From positions 59,149,360 to 59,213,359 of the forward strand of contig CM042145.1 in the NCBI GenBank assembly GCA_023376005.1: a stretch of 64,000 nucleotides of DNA, read 5' to 3'. This document shows positions 34,180 through 45,605 of the stretch, in pieces. Position numbers and translations under genes: made by a program. This DNA is from Doryteuthis pealeii (lineage: Eukaryota > Mollusca > Cephalopoda > Myopsida > Loliginidae). The notes under the pieces were generated by a model. That model was not told the origin of the DNA. It worked only from the letters and a program-made list of their open reading frames with translations, and searched no databases. Within the stretch, counting starts at the first letter, position 1; the number at the start of each line of letters is the position of its first letter.

Positions 34180-34224
34180 CCTTTCTTCCCCCCCCTCTTC
34201 CCCCTTTTTTCTCCCACCCATTTA
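34180..34224 (+). other. C/T-rich insertion seen only in the left arm
   Basis: A polypyrimidine stretch between 'caattccc' and 'acttatttac' has no counterpart at 35335-35360 or 61675-61690. It could be a real insertion, but so close to the palindrome centre it is more likely a base-calling artefact. Confidence 0.7.
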
Positions 34225-34279
34225 CTTATTTACTTAATATTTTCAACTGGTTATCAAAATCGTTATTTAATATAATTAG

Positions 34280-34680
34280 CATCTTGTTTATTGACAATGT
34301 CTCTATAAAGGCCTAGCCCGAGATAGATTTGCATCACAACAGCCCGTATTATAATGACTTTTAACAATCCCTGCAATGTGTGTCTACTATACTCATAAGA
34401 ATCAATGTTACATAGTATATGGCGCGAATATTTGCATAGCGGTTTTACATAAACTGCGTTTTAATAAGTGAGAATTAGGTGTTATTGATTTCTAATATTT
34501 TGTTTATTCTAAAACATTTTAAATTGCAATCATATTGTATATTTTTTATTGAAATCAATTAAATAAAGTAAAAATAATGTAACCTTTTTATGTTCTTATT
34601 TAATTTCATTCAGTCTTTCTAATTCAATATAATATTTAATTATATCAAAACTTAAATACTTGTACCAGGACCGCATTTAT
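34280..34680 (+). mobile_element. Helitron-like element 3, terminus lost at palindrome junction
   Basis: Shares its interior and last 100 bases with element 2. In contig 2 it ends correctly in CTAG|T at 62149-62152; here the last bases are replaced by the inverted spacer, so the rearrangement point lies inside the element end. Confidence 0.55.
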
Positions 34681-34863
34681 TTCGATAAGAAGCTGGAAAA
34701 AAAACTAACATTGCATTCGGTTGGATATTTCCTTGTAATGGCCATATCATCCCTTTGTGCTATTCAATACACAATCACTATGATTCTTAAGCGAATTCGT
34801 AGGTAATCAGAATGATCTAAAATTTATTAATTGTTAGCAAATAATCTTCTTCATTTAAACTTC
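34681..34863. other. Spacer between the inverted arms
   Basis: About 180 bases lie between the arms. Their reverse complement occurs at 62153-62330, directly after the third copy, so the spacer is in the opposite orientation to contig 2. Its middle contains a fragment of the dispersed family C (a 'ttggttgga...' segment). The left junction falls in a short T-rich stretch also seen at the contig 2 site, compatible with a microhomology template switch in a read or in vivo. Confidence 0.85.
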
Positions 34864-34864
34864 A

Positions 34865-35290
34865 CTAGCAAAAAAATATGCGTCCTGGGTACAATATTTT
34901 AAGTTTTGATACTAATTAAATATCTATATTGAATTCAGAAAGACTAATGACAATAAATAAGAACATAAAAAGGTTTACAATTATTTTTACTTTATTCAAT
35001 GATTCTCAATAAAAAAAGTATACATACTATGATTAGCTTTTAAAATGTTTTAGAAAAAACAATAATATTAGAAATCAATAACACCTAATTCTCACTTATT
35101 AAACGCAGTTTTATTAAAAACCGCTATGCAAATTTTCGCGCCATATACTTATGTAAACATTTAAATTCTTAATGATATATAACAACACATTGCAGGATTT
35201 TAAAAACACATTAATAATTACGGGCTGTTTTGATGCAAATCTATCTCGCGCTAGGCCTTTATAGAACATTGTCAATAAACAAGATTGCTA
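34865..35290 (-). mobile_element. Helitron-like element 3 at the start of the right arm
   Basis: Reverse copy with its terminal CTAG at 34865-34868 intact, adjoining the spacer. Confidence 0.55.
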
Positions 35291-35610
35291 ATTATATTAA
35301 ATAACGATTATTTTGATAACCATTGAAAATATAAAGTAAATAAGTAAGGGAATTGCAATTGGTGGTGACGAAGTTTTGGGTTCTATTATAATAAGATGGT
35401 ATCAATACATTGGTAGAATTGATAAACTTGTGGTTGACTTTTAGTCACCGCCTGCTAGCACCCCAAATACATAAAAAGGATTGGGATGTTTGTTATAAGA
35501 GCAATGTGAAGAATGGATTTCTTATAGATGCTACGACTGGACATGACTAGTCAACTGATCGGGTCAGGACTTTCCGACCGACCGACGACCGACCGACCGA
35601 CTATCGCAAG

Positions 35611-35871
35611 TAAAAAAGTAAAAGTAAAGTCTACGGGGCGGCCTAAAGTCGGTATCAGCCAGTCAGCGAGGGAGTCTATCCCCTTTTCAATAGCGCTAGA
35701 CCAAGGAGATTGTTTTAGCATCTGAGGTGGGGCGCCACACCTACCATCAGCTCCTTACTTTACCGCACAGATCCCTGTGCTACTCATACGCTGAGTTGGC
35801 GGGGACCGGTATCGAACTAGGAACCTTGTGGTTTCTAGCCGAACTCTCTACCGACTGAGCTAACCCGGCCC
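35611..35871 (-). mobile_element. Mirror copy of SINE family 1 insertion
   Basis: Same insertion as 33656-33921, in reverse, and the cleaner of the two. Flanks are ctatcgcaag at 35601-35610 and 35872-35881. Length is 261 bases. The full tRNA-like head lies at the high-coordinate end. Confidence 0.92.
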
Positions 35872-36779
35872 CTATCGCAAGAAAGGACCGAAATGAAGTT
35901 CTACATGTAACGGGACCACGTGAAGAATATACACATTGAAGTAAATATTAAAATAAATAAAGGAAATATATTTAGTATTGTAACATAACGGGTGCAAGAA
36001 AAAATAAAACATTTATGCAAAAACACGGACATAAAATGGGGATTCAGTTATATTTATGGTAGGAATTTACGAGCAAATAGTATTTATTACATATCATAAT
36101 TATATTATATATTATAAAACTATTATGAGACTATGATAAAAGACAAAAATATAAGTTATCTTCAGGATACGCACACCCGAAACTTACATCATTTCTTTAA
36201 AAAAAAAAGAAGTTTCCCTTCAATGCTAAGTTTGGTGAGTATAGAGAGTGCTGCATTTGCACAAGATTAATGTCATAATATATATCAAAAAATGTTTGGT
36301 GTATATCTAGATTGCTGTCTAAATGTCATCACTTCATTAAATAAGTTGATCCACTGCACACATCATTAAGTAATCCACCAAGGGTTGACATGCTGTAAAA
36401 CCAATCAAAATTTTAAATAAAAAAAGATACTTCCTAATATAAGAGTCAGTTGAAAGTTTTATAGGTTGACCAAGATGCTCTCATGGAATGAGATTTATTT
36501 TTCAACAAAGTCACCCGGGTGAAGAAAAGATTCTGTTCTTCAGTGATACAGAAAAATCATATCAATAAAACCGGATGCGAAATCTTCAAATTATTAAAAA
36601 ATAAGACTAAAAGAAGAAGAAAAAATGCAGAAATAAATTTATATCTGAACTAAGAATTCATGTATTAATTTATATATATATATATATCTTAATATAATGG
36701 AAAATTTGGTGTTTCTGTAACCGAAAACTACGTCACTACTTACGTCATAGTACCCTTCGGAATTGCGTAAGTTTATCAA

Positions 36780-37232
36780 TGAGTATTTGATTAATAGAGA
36801 AAATCATTATTACATAGAATAGAATAAATCTAATTATTTATTAACGATGTCTCTATGAAAAGCTGAGTTTAAATTTTGTTTCAAAACAGCCCAAGTCATT
36901 AGTGCGTTAAATATTGCAGTGTACTTATATATCACTAAGAAATAAAGATTTACACAATATATAATGTGATTAATTGCATACTGGTTTTAAAAAAGCCAAT
37001 TAATAATTAAATTACTTGGGGTTATTAATTTCATAATATTATCGTTTTATTTCCGAAACGGTATTAAAATCAATCATATAAATGATTTTTCATATAGAAA
37101 CAATTTAAAACAATCATTTTAATCTATCTTTTTATACGCGTACATAATTTCATTAGTCTTTTTAATTCAATATATTTCATTACATTAAAACTTAAATATT
37201 TATGCCCGCGTGGAGGCGCATATTCTTGCTAG
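36780..37232 (+). mobile_element. Mirror copy of Helitron-like element 2
   Basis: Ends in CTAG at 37229-37232 followed by T; a GC-rich hairpin lies about 11 bases before it. Confidence 0.55.
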
Positions 37233-38149
37233 TATATATAATTGCGATTTTGGATCTGGGTCAAAACTAATTTTGTATTAATTCTAGTAGATAATCACCT
37301 CCATCGTTTGTGGTAAAGTTTACATTTCAAATCATAAATATCTTATATAAAAGTGCACAAAGTTCTTCCTTTATCTATTGAGATTTTTCACTTCTCTGTT
37401 TCGTTTTCGTATTACATTCTCCCTGTTCATTCCAAATTTTCTGTGTAGAGCTTTATTAGCGCTGGTCACGTGGTAAAAAATAGAATTTCCCGCGGTAAAA
37501 AATTATCCTCTCGACATTCTTGTTACATCAGAAGATAAGGCTACGTTGATTTATAAAGTCTACCACAGGTACTTTTCTCTGGCACTCAATATAGATTGAT
37601 AACTTAGAAATTATCGGTCGAGATTGTGTTCATGTATGTATATATATATATATATATATATTAATATAATATATATATATATATATATATATGGTTTGAG
37701 TCAAAAAAAGTAATATCATTTTGTTTAGGACTTGGTATAATTACCAATACAGGAACATGTTTCACACATCAAAAAAGCCAGTGCTCTGTGGATCGCTTCC
37801 CTACTTCTCGACATAGTCACCGTTTCTCTCAATAGTAATTGTTCCACTTCGAATGATAGCATGTGTCCCTGCCCGTAAAATTCTGTTGACTATTCTTGAG
37901 CCCCTTCACTACAGATTTCACTTCCTTGTCACTGGAAAAATGTTTGCTCCTTGCTCTTTCCTATTTTGCATAATTCGCCCTGTTAAATTTGTTGTATTTA
38001 ACTTAATGTTCTGAAAGTTGAGATTATATATTCTTTCATGCTTATTTACATATTAAAATTGGCATTATATAGCCATTAGATTATGAGAAATGCATTAAAA
38101 ATAGTCAAATTGTTTGGGTGTACGAATAATTCCGTCGTTAACTCTGTAT

Positions 38150-38187
<38 letters not shown>

Positions 38188-38714
38188 ACATAAAGGTACA
38201 CGGTATCGCTGCCTTATCATTGTGAAACTTCAATCAATTAACCACTGTGACCATTTTCACCGGTAAGTCACTTTTTTCCACAAATACCATATATATATAT
38301 ATATATATATAATTTAATATACCAAGCGTGTTGGTAGATCTATGCGGAGAGAAAAAAACCCAGCAGAAAGTTTGATTGTAAAAATATACTACCGAACATC
38401 AACCAGGAAGAAAAAAAAATTTGAAAAAAAGAAAGGACCAAGATATTCGTACCAACAAAAAATAATCTATTGGTACAGTATTTGGCCAAAAGAAAAAACA
38501 ATTATATGTATATATATGTATATAATATATATATATATATATGTAATAATATATATATGTATATAATATATATATGTAATATATATGTATATAATATATA
38601 TATGTATATATATGTATATATATATATATGTATATAATATATATATATTCATATAACCGCTAGGAGAAGCTAATATGTAAAAAGTGCTCGATACCTAAGT
38701 AGAGCCAAGTAATA

Positions 38715-38850
38715 AAGTTAATCTAATGAGTCAGACGAACCTACTATTAGTTCGCATAAAGCTCTTTAGGGCTAAAATCCGACTGTCGGATTTTAGCCCT
38801 AAAGAGCTTTATGCGAAACTAATAGTAGGTTCGTCTGACTCATTAGATTA

Positions 38851-38854
<4 letters not shown>
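38715..38854. repeat. Mirror copy of the 70-base-arm palindrome
   Basis: Same palindrome with one T missing in the left half. The (TA)n tract is on the right here. Confidence 0.93.
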
Positions 38855-38943
<89 letters not shown>

Positions 38944-39136
38944 GTGTGTGTGTCTCACACTGCAGTTACAAGAAAATCGTAAACTTATGTAAAATCACCC
39001 AAGCTAAAATCATGATTGAATAACCGAGTTTACAGAAATAATTTCGCACATATACATCTTTGCACGGACACACATACACGCAAATACATACATATTTGCG
39101 TGCACATAAATGTGTGTGTATACATGTATATATATT

Positions 39137-39170
<34 letters not shown>

Positions 39171-39184
39171 AGTACAGTCATACA

Positions 39185-39365
39185 CAAGTAAGGTTTGTGT
39201 GTCTGACCTCTTAATACAATGTCTTCGATTGTTGCCATTTTCATTTCCCCAGATGACGCAGCATTGTCTAAATCTGTCTTTTGTTTACGCGAGGTTTTCC
39301 TAGGATTATTGTCATTTGACAGATGGCTGAGTGAAGGCTCAGAATCTAGTGTGACTCTTTGAACC
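39185..39365 (-). other. Unrecognised open segment, possible exon or relic
   Basis: On the minus strand an open frame of about 60 codons runs before a (CA)n tract. It includes SEPSLSHLSNDNNPRKTSRK and later ATIEDIVLRGQTHKP. Its composition (Ser, Asn, Asp, Lys, mixed hydrophobics) is less biased than the (TA)n or (CA)n frames around it. A 'ttccag' precedes it, but the polypyrimidine tract is poor, and a 'GAG|gtcaga' could be a donor. The contig 2 copy (58084-58250) keeps most of the frame but has one extra T upstream; the left-arm copy (30236-30400) has more breaks. No family is recognised. It could be chance. Confidence 0.25.
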
Positions 39366-39617
39366 CTGGAAATTCCTCATCTTTTTGTGTTCTCATATTA
39401 CTTTTTTTACTAAGTACAATTTATCCTGTTTCGACAACTCTTTTGGAACACATATGACTGGTTACTTCCGTCAACATATTGACAGATATAGTTTTGGTTT
39501 TCAAGTATTCTTTAAATATTCTTTCTTAATTTAATCATTTTTCGTCCTTAGTTTTATCTATAAAATTTAGATTTTTGTTTTTGTTACTTTTCTTATGTAA
39601 CCAAATACGTTCTCAAG

Positions 39618-39660
<43 letters not shown>

Positions 39661-39671
39661 TGAATGGTGTT

Positions 39672-39908
39672 CTTGGGAACGTATTAGCTCAGTCGGTAGT
39701 GCGTCCGATTAGGAACCACCATTTTTCCGGATTCGTAACCGACCCTCGCCAAGCCAGCGTATAAGTAGCACAGGGATCTGTGCAGAAAAGAGTGAAGCTG
39801 ATGACAGGTGTTGCGCTCCACCTCAGACGCTGAGACTTGGTCTAGCGCTAGTGAAAAGGGAATAGACTTCCACGCTGTCTGGCTGATACCGGCGTTAAGC
39901 TACCCTGA
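39672..39908 (+). mobile_element. Mirror copy of SINE at 29640
   Basis: Same element in the right arm; head 'attagctcagtcggtagtgcg' sits at the left end. It clearly shows box A and a box B-like 'gattcgtaacc'. Confidence 0.88.
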
Positions 39909-40112
39909 CAACCTTTTAGAAATATATATAGGGTTTTATCTTATGTTTTATTTACTCAGTCTATAGAAGCCTTTAAAAAAGATTGGAGGTCACCCGAAAT
40001 ATTATAAAAAAGATTGAAAGCAATACAACGTCTACCCTATAGAATTTTGCTTTTTTTTGTGTTCCTCTTATATTTTCAGATGCTTCTAATGTAACCAAAA
40101 GCGTTCCCAATA

Positions 40113-40157
<45 letters not shown>

Positions 40158-40844
40158 CCTCTCTTTCTACTCAATCAACACTGGCAAAGACAAAGTTTAC
40201 TTTCAATATTTAAGATATCCATGTTTGGAGGGATGATAGTGAAAAAACTCTAAAATCCTGTGATCCAAGTTGAAGCTACATCCCTTGGGCTAAACATGAA
40301 ATCACAGACAATTGAATATTGTTATTTTTCTGTCTCTTAAAAATCTATCTTTAAAACAAGATCTCATTTAATTATGCCTCGCAAATTAAATAAAAAAAGC
40401 TTATTTTTGTCCGCCATTGTCTTTAATCTGATCGAGCGCCATTTGAGAATATCATATTCGTTGAAAAATTCAATTTTTCTTTTTAAAAACATGGCAGACG
40501 TGCATTGACTTTGAAGTAAGCTAAATATATTTTCGATAATTTCGTTTTCGGAAATAAAATTAAATTGTCACCTCATAATTAAATCTGTTTTCTAAACGAT
40601 ATTCATTTCAAAAGAAACTTTTTCACAGTGAAATATTTCAATAGCCAAAGGTACAAAGATTTGTTGATGAAATTTACAGGACTAATATAAAGTGTTGCTT
40701 ATAATCCTTTTCCCTTATAACAGAGATTATATATCTGTTGGAAAACGAAAACTATATTACCTTCGACGTCACAATCCCTTAGTTATTTATATATTATATA
40801 TGAAGTGGTCAAACGATGTGTTTGAAATGGCGAAGGCCGACAAT

Positions 40845-41077
40845 TTTTAGGGAGATTATGTGCTTAATTAAAGTCATACCTAATTTGTTAATTAATTAAT
40901 TATAATTAAATGAATTAGGCGTGCATATCGGTTTAAATGTAAAGCGTAAACAAATACAGAGATAGACTTTTTCTCGATTTGTTTACGTTTTATATTTAAA
41001 CCGATATGCAAGACTAATTCATTTAATTATAATTAATAAATTAGGTATGACTTTAATTAAGCACATAATCTCCCTAA

Positions 41078-41082
<5 letters not shown>
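40845..41082. mobile_element. Mirror copy of foldback element type 1
   Basis: Same element as 28472-28708 in the right arm. Confidence 0.85.
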
Positions 41083-41114
<32 letters not shown>

Positions 41115-41117
<3 letters not shown>

Positions 41118-41400
41118 GAGAATAAGTGCTTAATTGAAGTCATACCTAATTAAAAGTTAATTAGTTGATAAATAATGAATTAGACGAGCATATCTGTTCA
41201 AATGTAAGGCAGAAAATCAAGAAAAAGTCGATCTCTGCATGTACATTTCGGCATATTATGCCGCGTTAGCAGAGTTATAGACAGGAGACTGCTCGGTGTG
41301 TAATTCGAACCCTGACTGCCAGGCTGATAGGCGGGGATTCGAACCATTACACTACCTGGTTTTCTTTCAATTAGGCATGACTTCAATTAGGCACTTATAC
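41115..41400. mobile_element. Mirror copy of foldback element type 1b
   Basis: Same as 28150-28434, including the tRNA-like segment at 41232-41360 on the minus strand. Confidence 0.65.
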
Positions 41401-41456
41401 TACCAAATTGTCGGCCATCGCCATCTCAAACAGACTTAAGCCTGTTTGTTTACTTT

Positions 41457-41512
<56 letters not shown>

Positions 41513-41779
41513 TTAGGAGGTTGATTTAGAAGGTTAACACAATGCAGGTGTAAAGAAAAAAAATAATAATACGGTAACAATGGTGTTGTATGTTAACCTG
41601 TATTTAATTCTTGAATTTTCTAGATAATATCTCTTTTTCAAAAGATCACTGGAACTAAAGCAGTCTAGTTATGGCTTTTCTTTTTAAATGAATTTTTTTT
41701 TTTTGGGGGGGAAATGATGGTATTTTTATATAAGTGTTTTCTCGTGTTGTATGTTTACGTGAATGTGGGTTTTTTGTAC

Positions 41780-41819
<40 letters not shown>

Positions 41820-41871
41820 AGATATTTTTGAAGGCAAAATAATGCAATTTATGTTGAAAAACATATTTATC

Positions 41872-41905
<34 letters not shown>

Positions 41906-42017
41906 GAAAATAAAATTAAATAAATATGTTTTTCAACATAAATTGCATTATTTTGCCTTCAAAAGAAAATATATTATTACATTTTATGATTAATGCTTCA
42001 AACACTATAAAAATCTT

Positions 42018-42063
<46 letters not shown>

Positions 42064-43046
42064 GTAAGGGTTTTGTTATGCTTCAAATATTTGATGCAAA
42101 GATTTGAAAAATAAATGTAATGTTTGTTTTGAAGCATGAAAGAATTGTGAAACTAAGAGTTCAAATGAGTTAATATTAACGAAATACAGTTAACTTACCC
42201 GCTTTGTTCCGATTGATTATGTAAATGATAGTGCACTTTGGAGATTTATATAGTAATTGTTTCTCGTAGTCTTCCAGTTTAGAAAGTATGGTAGCTAATT
42301 TAGACTTGATACAAAATATTTTTTGGGAGTTAATGGAAACTTCAAAAGATTACTATATAAATCTCCAAAGTCCAATCTCCTTTACACTATTAATCCCAAC
42401 AAAGCGGGAGTTTCAACTGCATTTCCTTGATATTAGCCCATTTATACTCTTATTTTCACTAATTTTCATGCTTCAAAAACCCAGTACATTTATTTTTTTA
42501 TAATCTTGACATCGTATATATATTCGATTATTGCCCCCCTCTGTTTCAAATATTTTTATCTGCATTCTTATTTAATTTCATTAGACTTTCTAATTTAATG
42601 ATATTTTATTACATTAAAACTTAGATACTTGAACCCGGAGGGTGCATACATTTGCTAGTATATGTACAGGAAAATTTCCAGCACGTAGAATGTATTTGGA
42701 GACACTGGCAAGGAATTTTCTTCTTTTTGTAGTCATTCTGGTACATGCTGTAAGGATATAAAAAGCAACAAGATAATTCTTTTTTTCCGCGGCAAATGAA
42801 TTATTAGGCTTCCTATACTTCTGCCTTATTGCCTCGGCAGCAAATAACCTCACACAACTGAAATCATTGTAAGGGAATTTCAACGGTCGTGTAATGTGAT
42901 TTACCGCATTGGATGGCATGTCCACCTCCTGAATCTATAGAGTTACAGTGTTAGGCTAAGTAGACATGCTGGTCGTCTACAGTGTCTTGGTAAATATTAG
43001 CTTACCACACAATTTAACTTCGCAGACATGAATCCGGATTAGACAC

Positions 43047-43285
43047 CTCACGTGGTGTAATGGTTAGTAAGCTACATTTGCAGACCATTGTTAGTGAGTT
43101 CGATTCTTATTGGGAGCCCTATACTTCTGGCCTTGTGCTAAGCTTAGTAAATAACTATACCCAAGATACTCGGGCACCTCATGTGGTGTAATTGTTAGTA
43201 AGCTAGATTCACAGACTATTGTTAGTGAGTTTGACTCTCATTGGGCACCCCATATTTCTGGCCTTGTGCCACGTCTATACTAAGC
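43047..43285 (+). mobile_element. Mirror copy of the family 3 tandem
   Basis: Both units in plus orientation in the right arm; each ends with the 'ttctggccttgtgc' block. Confidence 0.8.
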
Positions 43286-43720
43286 TAGGAAATAAGTATA
43301 TGAATCTGGATTATATTACCGAGATTAGAATAAATTCATTTACATTTAGTCTGATTTATTTGACCGGAAAAAGGTAGGTTCATATTTTTTTTTAAATATT
43401 TAAATTAAGATAAAATGAAATAATAGTATGGTAATCTAATTATTATAGTGCTTGATATGTTTACTTAAGAGCTATTGCAAAAATATTTCAATATATAAAA
43501 AGTATATTAATTTTGATTTAACTCTCTCTTACTCTTTTTTCTTTCCTCCCTTCTTTTTATTTCTTCATTATGTTCGATTAAAGCATATTAGAGTTTTAGC
43601 TTCCGCGTTTTCACTCCCTATCTATCTTTCCCCTATTCCCTTTCTATATTTTTCTGTGTAGCATATTCTTTTTATTCTCTTTATTTATTTATTTATAGTA
43701 TAAAGGTGAGATGACGACAC

Positions 43721-44038
43721 TCATAAGAAATAATAATTCAGTTGATTAGCAACACCAGATAATAAGGATTTACATTTTTTCCATATCATCTTTGATGAAT
43801 CTTGCCCTGATATCATATGGACTATATATTTTAAAACAATCTTTTCAGCCAAGCGTTTGATGTAGGGCACACAGAATGTGATAAGTTTTCGGGTTTTGTC
43901 CTCTTTTTTTTGCGATGCAGATTTCTTGGAGAGGTTGTTATGTGCTTTTAGTAATCGTTTCGATGGTGAATATCTCTTAATCAGTTTATTTTTTATATAC
44001 ATTGAAAGTTCTTCGACGCCTGTTTGATTAACAGTCAA
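43721..44038 (-). pseudogene. Mirror copy of the possible Penelope-like fragment
   Basis: Same 90-residue core as 25525-25824. A one-base difference at the end changes the last residues and extends the frame to 105 codons. Confidence 0.35.
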
Positions 44039-45029
44039 ACTATTAAAATTATTTCCGTGGTTGGGTCATTATTGTGCTTGGATACACAGGCAACACCTGA
44101 GGAAGGCCGGTACATACTGCGGCTGAAACGTTGTATTTATACATACGATAACAGGGATGAGTACAACAGTCGGAAAAAAACTATTCTCATCAAGCTCCAT
44201 CTCAAAAATAGAAATGAATAAGGTGTCATTGTTCAGACGGATAGAAAGAAAGAAAGAAAGATATGCAAATAGATAGATAGAAAAAAAAGAATTAAGATTT
44301 AATTTATACTACCACAATAAAGATGAGGGCAACGGTCCGAAACATAAATAAATTAACATCAGTCCTCATATGAAAAATACAGACATACAATTAATGTCTG
44401 TATTTTGCCATCGATTTACCCCTAGAAATTGTCTTAGGTCACCGCAAATTATATCCAAATTTCTTATTTGTAATTTTATTTAGCAAAGTTCATTAGTTTA
44501 TATTATGGGTTGTTTTTAAAATTATTTTTAGGATCTTTTCTTGTAAGAAACACTGACTTTTATTTAACTTTGTTCACTTGGTTATTAATTTCCAGTTTTA
44601 GTCGCAATATTACTTATATATATATATATATTGTTTTTCTCCTTTTTCTCTTTGACTTTTTTCTCCTTTTCTTCTGTGACAGAAGAGTCAATTCTTTAGT
44701 TGTCTCCTTCTTGAGGCTACAATAATAGCTGGACTTGTCTGTCTTCTCATAGACATTCTTATACTTTCCACGTTTTTTATTTCATTTAATTCGAGATTTG
44801 TGGCTGTTATTAGAAATTTAACCTTTCACAATATCGAACTTTTTTTTTTACATATCTCATCATATCCTTATATGGTACTGGAGGAGGAGGACATATCTTT
44901 ATCTTGAAGATAAATTCATCATATCGACACGGAGCAAGCGACAATAGGCATTTGTCTCTAGGTAAACTCAGATAGAACAAAAGTTTCTGTTTTAATAAAG
45001 ATAAAACTATTTTCACATCAAATCTCACT

Positions 45030-45605
45030 GTCCTGCCGACTGGGATTGCAGAATACGCCGTATGCACCTCTGCAGAGGGTAACCCCCCAATGGGTGCATC
45101 TATTCGCTGTGTTTGGTGACACGGGATGATTAGTGGCTGATGGCTGATCAGTCAATGATTTGCAACAATCCACTTTGGCCCTTACCAAGGCTAAACGGGA
45201 GGTCAGAGAGGACTTCTCTGATCAATCGGTGGGTCACATCAAGCCCTAGCACCTATATGATTGTCCCAACCCTATTAACTTAATGGAAAACTTCTAAACC
45301 ATTTTATCGTGTGCTAGAAGGCGGTAGCTGAGGGTCCTGGGTATGACGATATACTTTATCTGATGGTGAGGCTGCAAAAATGAAGCTCTGGGGAATGTGG
45401 AGTATCCCTTCATCACCATTACTCCTAGGTCCACGCTGACCCGGAATTTAGGGTCGCATCAATGGGTTAAAGGTTAAATAATGAATGATTTTTAAAAACA
45501 TTACAAAAAAACTGAGTATCCACCAAGAATAAATAAAACAAAACGTTTTCGATGTAAAGTAACCCAACAATGGTTGACATGCCGTAAAATCCAACCAACC
45601 AACCA
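45030..45605 (-). mobile_element. Mirror copy of family C element
   Basis: Reverse complement of 23990-24570 in the right arm. Confidence 0.78.

Larger units (their letters stand above)
16780..34680 (+). repeat. Left arm of giant inverted duplication
   Basis: This 17.9 kb block recurs in reverse complement at 34864-52828. Paired landmarks sum to nearly one value across the whole length: 17083 with 52528, 19732 with 49854, 23937 with 45658, 25525 with 44038, 30314 with 39244. The arms are therefore colinear. They differ mainly by single-base indels and (TA)n length, which looks like uncorrected long-read noise more than evolutionary divergence. The outer boundary is set only by where the other copy hits the N gap, inside the retroelement pseudogene. 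Confidence 0.95.

Noticed and set aside
35528..35725. 65-codon frame
   Set aside because: Lies across the (CGGT)n tract and the antisense SINE, with no independent coding signal.
42288..42503. 71-codon frame found in several copies
   Set aside because: Repeated only because the locus is present three times; within the locus it overlaps an inverted repeat of 'ctttggagatttatatagta' and has no family match.
43047..43120. Functional tRNA gene
   Set aside because: Promoter boxes are visible, but the acceptor and anticodon stems do not close properly and SINE body follows. It is a SINE head.
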